64,000 nt of DNA from Lachnospiraceae bacterium AF51-6-b8A (GTDB lineage: Bacteria > Bacillota > Clostridia > Lachnospirales > Lachnospiraceae): NCBI GenBank assembly GCA_027682585.1, contig JAQCZH010000002.1, forward strand, positions 186,001 through 250,000. The letters are read 5' to 3'. The notes under the pieces are model-generated. The model was not told the DNA's origin and did no database searches. It saw only the letters and a program-made list of their open reading frames with translations. A program made the position numbers and the translations under genes. Shown piece by piece: positions 1-9,307 of the stretch. The first letter of the stretch is position 1. The number at the start of each line of letters is the position of its first letter.

Positions 1-1
1 T

Positions 2-772
2 ACCCTATATATAAAAACTTTTTCCCCCCTTCCCCGCAGGGGCTCTGATGCCATCATGCATCGCTTGGGGCTGAAACTGCTAAGTCAGGGGCTGCGCCAG
101 ATCCATGGTCTTACATATTCTTCGCAGGCGCTGGAATACCGCGGCGGCCATGATGATTTGACTGGCAAGTCTTCCAAACACATCATCCTTGGCCCCCATG
201 GCAAGCCCCGTCTGGCAGACCACCCCGAGATTCACTTCAGCCTGACCAACTGCCCCGGCCTGGTCGCCTGTGCCATCGGCGACGGCGAAATCGGCATTGA
301 CGCGGAGCTTCCCCGTGATACCAGTCCTGCTCTCTTGTCCAAAGTCTTAACACAAGAGGAACAGAAAAAACTGGATTATTTCTCAGCTACGACTGAACTT
401 TCTCGCAGCAGCGCAAACGGAACCCCTTTCCATGACTCAAAAACTCCAAATCAGGCCCTTTCTTCCTCTGATCAACAAATCTTCTCCCGTCTCTGGACCT
501 GCAAAGAGGCTCTGGCCAAGTGTACCGGTCTGGGTCTCAATACAGACATTTACCGCGTCACTTTCCGATTTTCTGACCGTTCTGTACTCCCTGCTGCCGC
601 GGAGTGCTCTTCTCCCTTTCGTGCTCTCTTGCCGCTTCGCTTTCAGAACAAGGACTATTATCTGACCCAAAACTGTCTTCCCAGCGGTCATATCATCAGC
701 ATCTGTTCTGCGAAGACGATTGACCGTGTAGAGATCCGGGCAGCCGCCCAGGAGGCTATGCTCCGCAATTGA
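2..772 (+). CDS. 4'-phosphopantetheinyl transferase, Sfp type (5' end beyond the window)
   Basis: Transfers the phosphopantetheine arm of CoA to a serine of a carrier protein, here possibly the AcpP encoded near 60.6 kb. The two family signatures are visible: IGIDAE near the middle and WTCKEALAKCTG further on, which supply the metal ligands and the catalytic Glu/Lys. The first ATG in the window is at 56, but the frame is open to the left edge. The residues around it match an internal part of Sfp proteins, which have some 40 residues before this point, so I read the gene as truncated by the window. A convergent terminator follows. Family call is firm; the carrier-protein partner is inferred. 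Confidence 0.82.
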   Translation, partial: TLYIKTFSPLPRRGSDAIMHRLGLKLLSQGLRQIHGLTYSSQALEYRGGHDDLTGKSSKHIILGPHGKPRLADHPEIHFSLTNCPGLVACAIGDGEIGIDAELPRDTSPALLSKVLTQEEQKKLDYFSATTELSRSSANGTPFHDSKTPNQALSSSDQQIFSRLWTCKEALAKCTGLGLNTDIYRVTFRFSDRSVLPAAAECSSPFRALLPLRFQNKDYYLTQNCLPSGHIISICSAKTIDRVEIRAAAQEAMLRN

Positions 773-802
773 CTGCATACAGTGAGACTCCCGCGAAAAG
801 GC

Positions 803-867
803 AACAACAAAAAATCACTGCTCTGCCATCTATCTTCTGATGACATAAGCAGTGATTTTTTGTTATT
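803..867. terminator. Bidirectional terminator between convergent genes
   Basis: A 20-bp arm (AAAAAATCACTGCT core, 803-822) is repeated inverted at 848-867 with one mismatch. A-rich and T-rich outer ends give a U tract in both directions. It lies between the plus-strand transferase and minus-strand asnB. Confidence 0.75.
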
Positions 868-885
868 GCATTTCCGCGCACCGAC

Positions 886-2769
886 TCAGGCGCTCTTCTC
901 GGGCTGCCAGTCAATAAAGTAAGCCTTGTACCAGGTCAGAAAAGAAAAAATGGTCCAAACCTTGCGGCGGCCGTTGACCTTCTTGGCGTAAGTGTCGTCC
1001 AGAAGCTTTAAGATGGCATCCTGATCGAAGAATTCCCTGACAAAGTCCATGGCAAAAAGCTCCCGGACCTGCTTGTAGTAGGTCTCTGTCTCCAGCCATG
1101 CCTTAATGGGGGTTGGGAATCCCATCTTCTTACGGTTGAACCACGCCCTGGGCAGGTGACGGGCAGCCGCCTGACGGAAGGCGAACTTGGAAGTCTTGCC
1201 CTTAATCAGATATGGGGTAGGCACCTTCTCAGCCACCTCAGCCAGCTTACGATCCAAAAGGGGTACGCGAAGCTCCAGAGAGTGTGCCATAGACATCTTA
1301 TCTGCCTTTAAGAGAATATCCTTGGTCATGAAGTGGTGAATGTCGTTGTACTGCATCTGCTTGACATTGGACAGGCCCTCGGAACGGTCAAAGATGGGAT
1401 CCAGAATCTCTCTGACCGACTTGGACTTGCGATAGGGGGCAGTCAAAAGGGCGTCAGCCTCTGACTCCTCCATGATCTTGGCCTGACCCACGAAGAAATT
1501 ACGGGGTTCATCCAGACTTCGCACGATTTCCAGCTTCCCACGGAAATTCTTCTTACTCTTCTTTAAGGCGCGCAGAAGTCCCCTGCGAAGAGGCTTTGGC
1601 AGGTGCTTTAAGACACTGGCCAGAGCGATCACCGCCTCTACCTTGGTGTAGGGGCCATAGTCCTGATAACCAGCGAAGAGCTCGTCGGCGCCCTCTCCTG
1701 ACATCACCACTCTCAGCTCCCGGCTGGCGAGCTCAGATAAGAAATAGAGGGGAACACAGGAGGGATTGGCATCGGGTTCATCCAGGTACCACTGGATCCT
1801 GGGAAATGCCGCAAAGGCCTCATCCGCGGATACGACCCGGGAACTGTGATTGATATGAAGGTGATCCGCCAGCTTCTCTGCGTACATGGCCTCATTATAG
1901 GTCTTGTCAAACCCGACTGAGTAGGTCTTATCCGGCCGTAAAACCGATGCGACGAAGGAAGAGTCCACACCGGAGGAAAGGAAGGATCCCACCTCTACGT
2001 CCGCAATTCGGTGGGCGCTAACTGACTCAACCACAGCGTCATCAATCTGATCAACGATCTCGTCCAAAGACTCCTTTCCCTCCCGAAAGTTCATATCCCA
2101 GAATTTGCTGATCTTCATTTTACCGTCTTTGAGGGTGAAACAATGACCCTCAGGGAGTTTATAGACCCCCTCAAAGAAAGTCTCGGTGTCCATACCGGAG
2201 TACTGGAAGAAGAGGAAAGGTTTTAGAGCTCTCTTATTTAACCTGCGCTCAAAAGCCGGATAGGGAAGAAAGGACTTGATCTCCGACCCGTAGAGAAAGT
2301 CTCCATTCTCAAGAAGACTATAGTAGAAGGGCTTGATTCCAAAGTGATCTCTTGCGCCAAATACATCCCCGGTCTTTGTGTCATAGATGACGAAGGAGAA
2401 CATGCCACGCAGCTTCTTGACTACATCACTCCCCCATTCCTCATAGCCATGGAGGATAACCTCCGTATCCGCCTTGGTGGAGAAGGTGTGCCCTGCCTCA
2501 ATCAGAGTCTTTCTAAGAGCGGGGAAATTATAGATCTCCCCGTTGAAGGTAATGACCTTGTCCCGCTGCTCATTGTAAATGGGCTGGCTTCCCCCTTCCA
2601 GATCAATAATGGACAGGCGGCGAAAGCCAAGGGCTGCTGTATCATCAATAAACTGGCCGGCACTGTTGGGACCGCGATGAACAATCATGTCCATCATATC
2701 CGTCAGGACCTTCTTTCTCTGCTCAGGATCAACCAGAGACCGACCTACATATCCGGCAATACCACACAT
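886..2769 (-). CDS. asnB: Asparagine synthetase (glutamine-hydrolysing)
   Basis: Makes asparagine from aspartate, glutamine and ATP in the cytoplasm. The true start is the ATG at 2769, which gives the N-terminus MCGIAGYVG with the obligatory Cys2 glutaminase nucleophile. It is preceded by AGGAGAGGTGA; an in-frame ATG 13 codons upstream would bury the cysteine and was rejected. The class II glutaminase domain covers about residues 2-190 (RGPN, NGEIYN, GARDHFGIKP). The synthetase domain carries the pyrophosphate loop SSGVDSS and ends near residue 620. The length of 627 residues is usual. It is monocistronic, with its own promoter upstream and a terminator downstream. Confidence 0.95.
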   Translation of the reverse strand: MCGIAGYVGRSLVDPEQRKKVLTDMMDMIVHRGPNSAGQFIDDTAALGFRRLSIIDLEGGSQPIYNEQRDKVITFNGEIYNFPALRKTLIEAGHTFSTKADTEVILHGYEEWGSDVVKKLRGMFSFVIYDTKTGDVFGARDHFGIKPFYYSLLENGDFLYGSEIKSFLPYPAFERRLNKRALKPFLFFQYSGMDTETFFEGVYKLPEGHCFTLKDGKMKISKFWDMNFREGKESLDEIVDQIDDAVVESVSAHRIADVEVGSFLSSGVDSSFVASVLRPDKTYSVGFDKTYNEAMYAEKLADHLHINHSSRVVSADEAFAAFPRIQWYLDEPDANPSCVPLYFLSELASRELRVVMSGEGADELFAGYQDYGPYTKVEAVIALASVLKHLPKPLRRGLLRALKKSKKNFRGKLEIVRSLDEPRNFFVGQAKIMEESEADALLTAPYRKSKSVREILDPIFDRSEGLSNVKQMQYNDIHHFMTKDILLKADKMSMAHSLELRVPLLDRKLAEVAEKVPTPYLIKGKTSKFAFRQAAARHLPRAWFNRKKMGFPTPIKAWLETETYYKQVRELFAMDFVREFFDQDAILKLLDDTYAKKVNGRRKVWTIFSFLTWYKAYFIDWQPEKSA

Positions 2770-2828
2770 AGCAATCACCTCTCCTCGCCAGAGCTCCGGC
2801 GAAATCATTCAAAAAACAAATCTGCTCT

Positions 2829-2856
2829 ATTATACATGATTCTTTTCATTTGACAG
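2829..2856 (-). promoter_or_regulatory. Probable asnB promoter
   Basis: On the minus strand a perfect -10 TATAAT (2829-2834) lies 16 bp from a -35-like CTGTCA (2851-2856), about 60 bp before the asnB start. Confidence 0.55.
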
Positions 2857-2959
2857 CTAACTTCTCTGTCTGTCCCCAGACTGTATATAATGGAATACAT
2901 GCTTCACAAGTACTCCATTATCATAAACAGGAAAACTGCGCTTCCTGAGCATTTTCTCG

Positions 2960-3916
2960 TCATAAATTGTGGGAATGCATTGATATCTTTGGATTGATAT
3001 GATTCCCAGCCCACCTTTCCAGCTTCCGGTAAACAGGATAATTCGACCGATGCGCATCAAAAAAACGCTTCAGGTCCTCATTCAGTGCCGACATCTCCTC
3101 TGTCGCGCCAAGAGCATGATCCGAGGCGCAAATTTTACCAAGACCGGACGCGCACATCAGTTGATAAAACAGGTAATACCTTCTTCTGTACTTCTTAGAA
3201 CGAAAATCTCGGTCTGACTTTGGCAGGATCCTATGTCCTGCATTTTCAATTGCCCGATATCCCTCAATATTGGCATCAATGATCCGATTCAGCCAGACCC
3301 GGCTCCCCCTGATCTTCTTTAGATTTCCGCTGCAGGCATAGCAGGCAAAAGCGATGGGAACAACCAGCGCCGCATGACACAGCAGGTAGTCTTCCATATC
3401 CGGCTGACAGGTCACTCCGATCCTTGTACCTGAAAAAATCTCCCGGATCAGCTTCACATTGATATTCCCTGTCTTCCGTCGGCCTATGACCATCTTTCGC
3501 AGAGACAGAGAAACCACATGATCTCTCTCCCTGCGTCCCGCCGCCATAGAAAAGGCAAACAGAAGATGCCTGCCCCTCAGCTTCCTTCGGCACTCTCCGG
3601 TCTTGAGATTATTTCCGATCAGGACAATATTCTCAGATTGATTTTTCGCCAGAGCAGAAATTACGCTGTCCAGCTGAGTATACCGCACAGCGACAAAGAT
3701 AAGGTCATAGATATCTTCGTTCCCCAGTTCTCGGATCACCGGAATCCGATAGAATCTGCTCCTATGCGAAAGCGCCGACCGAATGACCAGCCCCCTCTCT
3801 TCCAGAGTATCTGCCCAGGCTCCTCTTGCCAGCAGGGTGACATCCTTACCGGCAGCATACAGATCCGCGGCAAGATTTGAGCCTATGACACCTGCCCCAT
3901 ACACCAGAATTCTCAT
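2960..3916 (-). CDS. Ketopantoate reductase family (PanE/ApbA-like) oxidoreductase
   Basis: The N-terminus MRILVYGAGVIGSNLAADL is the NAD(P)-binding Rossmann glycine motif of the 2-dehydropantoate 2-reductase family. The 318-residue length and the helical C-terminal half fit that family. Clostridia often carry several paralogues whose substrates are unknown, and no other pantothenate gene is nearby, so a role in CoA synthesis is not established. A GGGTGA site precedes the ATG. It starts 16 bp after the stop of the CapA-like gene and is probably co-transcribed with it. Confidence 0.8.
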   Translation of the reverse strand: MRILVYGAGVIGSNLAADLYAAGKDVTLLARGAWADTLEERGLVIRSALSHRSRFYRIPVIRELGNEDIYDLIFVAVRYTQLDSVISALAKNQSENIVLIGNNLKTGECRRKLRGRHLLFAFSMAAGRRERDHVVSLSLRKMVIGRRKTGNINVKLIREIFSGTRIGVTCQPDMEDYLLCHAALVVPIAFACYACSGNLKKIRGSRVWLNRIIDANIEGYRAIENAGHRILPKSDRDFRSKKYRRRYYLFYQLMCASGLGKICASDHALGATEEMSALNEDLKRFFDAHRSNYPVYRKLERWAGNHINPKISMHSHNL

Positions 3917-3932
3917 ACATCACCCTTATCTT

Positions 3933-5294
3933 CTAACGTCCCCTCCAGACAGAACCCTCTTCATTGGCAGACACTGTTTTCTGAACCGCCTCATAAGCTG
4001 CCTTGATCTTCTCTCTTGTGGCATCATCGACCTGATCCTGCCTGGAGCCTCCCTCCAGATAATCCTTACAGAGCAACGTCCTCACATCGTAGAGTTTGCC
4101 TGCAGACTTGTTCTTCCCCGTCGTCTTTTGGGCACTCTTTTCTGGCCCGGACTTTTCGCTGGTTACAGCACTTGCCTTCTCATCTGCGGCAGGATTCTTC
4201 TCCGTCCTCTGTACCCAGACCGGATGTGAGACCACATCTTCGATCAGAACCTGACCGGAGGCATCCCTCTCCAGCACTGTCTCAATAATTGTCCCTCGCT
4301 GGCTCTTATCATTGCCCATGATTTCTTTCACCTGGTTGGAGAGCAGATTCCCCATAGAGTATATGATGAACTTATCCTTTCCATCTTTAGTCACTTTCTC
4401 CGTGGGTTGGACGACATGCGGATGTCCGCCGAAGACCAGGTCAGCTCCCCAGTCGATCATCTTATGATAGAGATTCTGATCCGCCTTAGAGACCTTCTCT
4501 GAGAATTCCCTGCCGTCATGGGGCATCACAATCACAAGATCCGCCTGCTGCCTGGCTGTCTGAATCTTCTCCCTGACATAGTCCTCATCCAGCATCTGCA
4601 TATACTGCTTCCTCTGCGCGGATGTGACCCCCTTACCGGCTCCATTATTGTTGTCATATCCGTAAGAGAATCCCAGGATGGCGATTCTGACTCCCTTCAC
4701 CTCTTTGATCAGAATGCTGTCCTTGTCATCTCTAATGCCAATCGTAGAAATACCCGCATCTTCGAAGGCCTGCTTCGTATCCAGAGCACCGTGAATTCCC
4801 TGGTCTAATATGTGATTGTTCGCTAAATCCATCACATCAAAGCCAGCATCTCTAATGGCCGAAACAACCTGACCGGGAGCATTGAAGCTGGAATATCCTT
4901 TGACTTTGGCCTGTTCTGTCACCGCTCCTTCAAAATCGCCAATGGCAAGATCAGCCGAAGAAATCAGGGGCTTAACAGACTCGTAATTGGAACGGAAGTC
5001 ATATCCGTCTTTGGTCTTTGCCCCCTGAAGCAAGGCATCATGATAGATGATATCCCCGCTTGCAGTGATTCGAATCTTCCCGTCATCTGCCGGCTGCCCC
5101 GGTGCTTCCCGGCCGGAAATCCCCGGATCCGGATGTGTGACCAGAAACTGCCCCAGAATTGACCGGACATAAAAGAACATAAAAAGAAGGATGACCGCCA
5201 GTGTCAGCAAGAGAAGAATCAGGTTCTTCCCCATGCGAAGTCCCCTGCCAAACCCTCGCCCGCTCCTCTCTTCTGACTCTTGATATTCTCTCAT
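3933..5294 (-). CDS. CapA-family membrane-anchored metallophosphatase-like protein
   Basis: Poly-gamma-glutamate capsule (CapA) domain protein of 453 residues. A short basic N-terminus precedes one membrane segment at about residues 23-45, so the bulk should lie outside the membrane. The CapA domain begins with ITASGDIIYHD and continues with DLAIGDFEGAVT, DLANNHILDQG and GGHPHVVQP, the Asp/Asn/His residues expected of the calcineurin-like fold. The usual HWGxEY motif appears as PHDGREF. After about residue 360 there is a Lys/Ala/Ser-rich linker and a C-terminal tail. No capB or capC is nearby, so polyglutamate synthesis should not be assumed. AGGAGATGTT precedes the ATG. Confidence 0.82.
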   Translation of the reverse strand: MREYQESEERSGRGFGRGLRMGKNLILLLLTLAVILLFMFFYVRSILGQFLVTHPDPGISGREAPGQPADDGKIRITASGDIIYHDALLQGAKTKDGYDFRSNYESVKPLISSADLAIGDFEGAVTEQAKVKGYSSFNAPGQVVSAIRDAGFDVMDLANNHILDQGIHGALDTKQAFEDAGISTIGIRDDKDSILIKEVKGVRIAILGFSYGYDNNNGAGKGVTSAQRKQYMQMLDEDYVREKIQTARQQADLVIVMPHDGREFSEKVSKADQNLYHKMIDWGADLVFGGHPHVVQPTEKVTKDGKDKFIIYSMGNLLSNQVKEIMGNDKSQRGTIIETVLERDASGQVLIEDVVSHPVWVQRTEKNPAADEKASAVTSEKSGPEKSAQKTTGKNKSAGKLYDVRTLLCKDYLEGGSRQDQVDDATREKIKAAYEAVQKTVSANEEGSVWRGR

Positions 5295-5433
5295 AACATC
5301 TCCTGACTGCTTTCCTATCCCATTGGCCAGTCACGCTAGGACTTCTGCTGTAACTCGCCATATGCTTCTGTCATGATATGGCCGTCAAATGTCTGCTGAT
5401 AAATCATTTTGTGCTTTGCATTTCCATAATCCT

Positions 5434-5462
5434 ATTATAGTTTTCTTATCCGTGAAAGTCGA
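5434..5462 (-). promoter_or_regulatory. Probable promoter of the CapA-like/PanE-like pair
   Basis: On the minus strand TATAAT (5434-5439) is preceded by TCGACT (5457-5462) with a 17-bp spacer, about 140 bp before the CapA-like start. The 5295-5578 gap holds nothing else I can support. Confidence 0.5.
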
Positions 5463-5578
5463 AGCCGGCACATGTCCTGGCACTTCGCATCTATATAAAC
5501 ATCCTCTGCACCTTTTATCCCCGCCCCTTTTTATCTTATATCAGTTCCCATCTGTTTGCATTGCTGCAGGGCAGCTTC

Positions 5579-7840
5579 TCAAATTCCGGCGTCCTCCTCG
5601 CCTGTCTTGTCTTCTTCCTCTTCCTCATTCCCCAGTCTCACCCCATGCACCTTGCGCTCCTCATCGATAATATTCTGTATGACAGACTGGCTGTCCCTCT
5701 TTCGATTCTCCTCTCCCATGACCGAACTGTCCGCATACTGCTCGAAAATATCCTGCTTTCTTTCCAGCAGATCCCGGATGCGCTCATCCACCGTATGCTC
5801 GCACAGGAGATGGCGGACAAGGACATTGCGCACCTGCCCCATGCGATAGACCCGCCCTATGGCCTGCTCCTGAAGAGAGGGTTTAATCTGAGGCTCACAG
5901 AAGATAACCACGCTGGCAGTCTGTATATTGAGCCCGATGCCGCCTGCCTGTATCTGACAGGCCAGGACACTTCCAGCCCCGGCACTATAAAATCGGTCGA
6001 TGATATTCTGCCGTGCTTCGGCATTTACCGAACCTGTGATCAGCGGCAGACATCTGTCGCCCATTAGCTCCTGCACCTTGGCTAAGGTATCCAGAAAAAA
6101 AGAGAAAACCAGAATCTTTCGTCCCTCTTCCTCCGCTTCATGACAGATCTCAAGAAGACGGCTTCCTTTGGCGGACTGATCTGCCTGCTTCAGCTGCCAG
6201 CCTACCCGGCGCATGCCAGAGAAACTTCCCTGTGGATCCATAAGAACCTTCAGATAAGCATCCCTGTCTTCCTTTCCCATCGGACACCACGCATCCTCCT
6301 CGATCAGGTCCGGCAACTCCTGCAGAACATCTTCACGTTTGCGGCGCAGATAAGCTGGAGCAATCATCTCCCGAAAGGCAGGCGCATCACACATGTAACT
6401 GCATTTCTGCGCCTCATAACCCAGCTGCGGATTCAGCCATAGCAAAAGACTGCAGAACTCATCCACATGATTCTCCAGAGGTGTTCCTGTCATAAAGATA
6501 AGACGGTCTGTCAAGTTCGAGAGTTTTCTTGTATAAATACTCCGCTTGGCCCTGGCATTCTTTACATAGTGAGCCTCATCCACCACCATCATATCAATGA
6601 CGAACTTCTCAGGAAGCATATCCCACAGTTCATCCGTTGTCTCGTAGTTCGTGACAGCGACTCCCCCCTCCTTGATCCAGACGCTTCCGGCCTCATCCCG
6701 GCTCCTGCCATGAATGACAAGAGGCGTAAGGCAGCTGTACTTAAGGATTTCCCGCTCCCAATTGATCAGAAGGCCGGCAGGGCAGACAACCAGAAAATAC
6801 CCCAGACTTCTTCGCGCCTCATCCTTATGCATTGAGGCCACTATCTTTTTTCTCTTCATATCACTCTCAAGAGATGCCATGGCAGCAATCGCCTGCAAGG
6901 TTTTCCCCAGACCCATCTCATCCCCGAGAAAAGCCTTTTTCTGGTGAAGCATATAGCGGGCACCAAACTCCTGATAGGAACGAAGTGTTGTCTCTTTCTT
7001 CAGCAGGCTGGTATCCAGCACCTGACTTTGAACCTCCGCTGCCAGCTGTTCCGGGAATGTGCTATCACCCGTTTTAATCTGAAAACCCGTGTCTGCTTTC
7101 TCTAAAGCAGCGTAATAGGAGGCTGCATTTTTCCGATAATCCTCAAGGATGATCTCCGCCCGTGCCTGGGAGACGGTGACAAGCTCCTCCTGCAGGCGCT
7201 TGCAGTGGTCACGGTAACCATCATTAAGGAGCTTATTCAGGAGTTCATATCCTTGAACCGTAGACTCCCTCTTGGTCCGTGAAGCGAAGATCCAGCGTAT
7301 GCCTCCCCTGATTCGGATGGCTGACAGACATTGTTCCAGAGGCTCGTGCGTATTGGCGTAAAGGCTCTTAGCCTCCCGAACCGTCCCCGCCAGATGAATG
7401 CGCATATAAAGAGACTGGATCAAATCCAGTTCCTCCTGATCTGACGTATCTGCATAAAGACGCACTGTGTTGACCTCAGCCATGCCGGTAAGGAAGCTGT
7501 CCACTGCCTGGCGAATCCTCCGGCTGTTGTCCTCCCCAATCCCTGAGATACGTTCCAGTTCGAATCCCGCACAGCGGGAGATCTGGCCGACATTCGTAAT
7601 GCCTGCCTTGCGCAGAGCTGACACCCGGATATTCTTATCCACATCCGACAGGCGATCGATGGGAATAGACTCCAATGCCTTCTCGGCCTGAGCAAGACGC
7701 AATTTCTCCAGACGGCGCTTCAATTCCTCAATCTGCATCTGATCCAGATCCTGAATTTGCTTCAGGCTCTGGTCCAGTTCCCTGACCTCTGAAAGAATAA
7801 ACTTCATCTGCCCGAAATTGGGACTTGCAATTCTTGCCAT
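5579..7840 (-). CDS. SNF2-family DEAD-like ATPase/helicase
   Basis: A 753-residue DNA translocase of the SNF2/Rad54 class. The N-terminal third is coiled-coil-like and includes a helix-hairpin-helix-like stretch (ISRCAGFELERISGIGED) that may bind DNA. The motor follows: Walker A DEMGLGKTLQAIAAM, Walker B VVDEAHYVKNA, motif III MTGTPLENH, and the C-terminal helicase half with ASVVIFCEPQIKPSLQEQA and AIGRVYRMGQ. I chose the second of two adjacent ATGs after AAGAGGAA; an in-frame ATG at 7921 has no ribosome site. The last 20 residues are very acidic. No methylase or nuclease partner is adjacent, so its job is unknown. DNA-repair or chromosome-maintenance roles are possible. Confidence 0.88.
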   Translation of the reverse strand: MARIASPNFGQMKFILSEVRELDQSLKQIQDLDQMQIEELKRRLEKLRLAQAEKALESIPIDRLSDVDKNIRVSALRKAGITNVGQISRCAGFELERISGIGEDNSRRIRQAVDSFLTGMAEVNTVRLYADTSDQEELDLIQSLYMRIHLAGTVREAKSLYANTHEPLEQCLSAIRIRGGIRWIFASRTKRESTVQGYELLNKLLNDGYRDHCKRLQEELVTVSQARAEIILEDYRKNAASYYAALEKADTGFQIKTGDSTFPEQLAAEVQSQVLDTSLLKKETTLRSYQEFGARYMLHQKKAFLGDEMGLGKTLQAIAAMASLESDMKRKKIVASMHKDEARRSLGYFLVVCPAGLLINWEREILKYSCLTPLVIHGRSRDEAGSVWIKEGGVAVTNYETTDELWDMLPEKFVIDMMVVDEAHYVKNARAKRSIYTRKLSNLTDRLIFMTGTPLENHVDEFCSLLLWLNPQLGYEAQKCSYMCDAPAFREMIAPAYLRRKREDVLQELPDLIEEDAWCPMGKEDRDAYLKVLMDPQGSFSGMRRVGWQLKQADQSAKGSRLLEICHEAEEEGRKILVFSFFLDTLAKVQELMGDRCLPLITGSVNAEARQNIIDRFYSAGAGSVLACQIQAGGIGLNIQTASVVIFCEPQIKPSLQEQAIGRVYRMGQVRNVLVRHLLCEHTVDERIRDLLERKQDIFEQYADSSVMGEENRKRDSQSVIQNIIDEERKVHGVRLGNEEEEEDKTGEEDAGI

Positions 7841-7956
7841 CATTTCCTCTTGCGATTCCCGCCAATCCAGCGATCCTGTTTCACAGGATACACAATATCT
7901 GATTGCCACAAGAAAGGCCATTATGAATTAGGTGTCCCGCAACAAATTGCGGTAAA

Positions 7957-7992
7957 AGAAAAAATTCCGCCGGACGAAACCGCCCGACGGAA
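7957..7992 (-). terminator. Rho-independent terminator
   Basis: Minus strand: arms TTCCGTCGGG and TCCGGCGGAA pair with G-U wobbles around an 8-nt loop, followed by a T run. It ends transcription of the gene at 8043-8624, before the SNF2 gene. Confidence 0.75.
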
Positions 7993-8042
7993 CTGCATCT
8001 GCCACTCCATATTCAGTCAAAGGCTTCCCTTCTGCCTGTGCC

Positions 8043-8624
8043 TTACAGGACATCATTATTGATCAGGACACTATAATAGGAGCCTTTATTGAAGAGTCCC
8101 TTATCCTTGACTCCCCAGGCCACTGCAGAAGCCGCCAGCCGATCTTTCTTCCTTCTCTTCATGCCGCGGCTGGTCAGGACAATCCCCGCAGAATAAAGTT
8201 CTGCGCTTAAATATTCGTATACCAGATCCGCTTTCCCCTGACTGACTAACCTGGTCAAATACTCCGGATTGGTATCCCACCAGTCATCCGGACTGGAATC
8301 GGAACATTTCGCATACATCTCGCCCCCACTGAGTGATTCCGCACAGACAGAGCGAATCTTGTTCAGCGTCTCCTCATCAATCACCCCGTCTCTGATGGAA
8401 TAGGCATAATAGGCACAGATCAAGCCATCATCCTCCATCTCCTTGAGCAGATATAAGTTTGAAACGCCTCGCTTATTGTACTTTTTCCACTTTCCCGCAA
8501 TAGACGCAAAGATGCGGTCGGTATAGGAGCCTGCGGTGCCATTCTCCAGAGCCTGCTGAAGGGCCTGCAGATCAACCTCCTTCTTCTGCCAGTCATCCAC
8601 GAGATTATAATATGTGTCTGCCAT
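8043..8624 (-). CDS. Conserved hypothetical protein, possibly cytoplasmic
   Basis: Encodes 193 residues with no signal peptide or membrane segment. I do not recognise the family. The N-terminal half is helical and charged (MADTYYNLVDDWQKKEVDLQ), the middle carries YYAYSIRDGVIDEETLNK, and the C-terminus is basic around RGMKRRKKDRLAAS. The start at 8624 is favoured because GGAGGAGAAAATA lies just upstream; an ATG five codons earlier is also possible. It is followed by a strong terminator and lies 79 bp after the membrane protein at 8704-9183, so the two may be one transcript. No function is assigned. Confidence 0.6.
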   Translation of the reverse strand: MADTYYNLVDDWQKKEVDLQALQQALENGTAGSYTDRIFASIAGKWKKYNKRGVSNLYLLKEMEDDGLICAYYAYSIRDGVIDEETLNKIRSVCAESLSGGEMYAKCSDSSPDDWWDTNPEYLTRLVSQGKADLVYEYLSAELYSAGIVLTSRGMKRRKKDRLAASAVAWGVKDKGLFNKGSYYSVLINNDVL

Positions 8625-8703
8625 TATTTTCTCCTCCATAATACGTTTCTCCCCTGCTTTTTCTGCCCTATGTCTGCTGCCTTTTAAGCAGACCCCTCAC
8701 TCC

Positions 8704-9183
8704 TTAGGACCCGCTTTCTGCAAGAGGAAGTTCCTCCTGGTAAATCTGCTGGGTCTGCGCATTAAAAACCAGTTTGAAATCCCTTCCCAAATAGACCTCA
8801 ACCGGGCAATCCCTCCGTTCTGCCTTCTTCACCCAGCCCGTCACATCATCCCGAATTTTAACCTGGAAGTCCAGCAAGAATTTTCCTTCCGGCAGAAGGA
8901 TGGCAGGCGTCAGAATCTTATGATTGAAAATTACCGGAAACTCTTTTCCCGTCTCGGCATCGCGTAATCTCACCTGAATAAACTCACCGAGGGCATCTTC
9001 GACTTCAAGATAGAGTCTGGATACGCCCTCCTGATGCTCAATAGATTGTATCTGCTGAAAGGCCGCCCTCTTCCTCTTCTGCACAAAGTGAAGACGGATC
9101 ATACTGATACAGAAGGCAATCCACAGAACAAGAACAATAATCCAGGGCTTCTCTGCAATAAAATTGATAATCATATGATACAT
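8704..9183 (-). CDS. Hypothetical protein with one N-terminal membrane segment
   Basis: Encodes 159 residues. A hydrophobic stretch at about residues 11-30 (PWIIVLVLWIAFCISMIRL) is followed by a positively charged KRKRAAF stop, predicting a bitopic protein with a cytoplasmic C-terminal part. The remainder looks beta-rich (VSRLYLEVEDALGEF, VRLRDAETGKEFPVI, KFLLDFQVKIRDD). AGGAGGGAACC precedes the ATG. No family was recognised. It may be co-transcribed with the hypothetical gene 79 bp downstream. Confidence 0.6.
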   Translation of the reverse strand: MYHMIINFIAEKPWIIVLVLWIAFCISMIRLHFVQKRKRAAFQQIQSIEHQEGVSRLYLEVEDALGEFIQVRLRDAETGKEFPVIFNHKILTPAILLPEGKFLLDFQVKIRDDVTGWVKKAERRDCPVEVYLGRDFKLVFNAQTQQIYQEELPLAESGS

Positions 9184-9307
9184 GAACGGTTCCCTCCTGT
9201 CTCCCTTTCATTGAAAAATATGGATGAAAAATGCTTTCACTTTCAAGGGAATGCCCTACAAGCATTCTTTTAGCATACATAGCAAGAGCTTGCGCCGGTC
9301 ACGTCCT

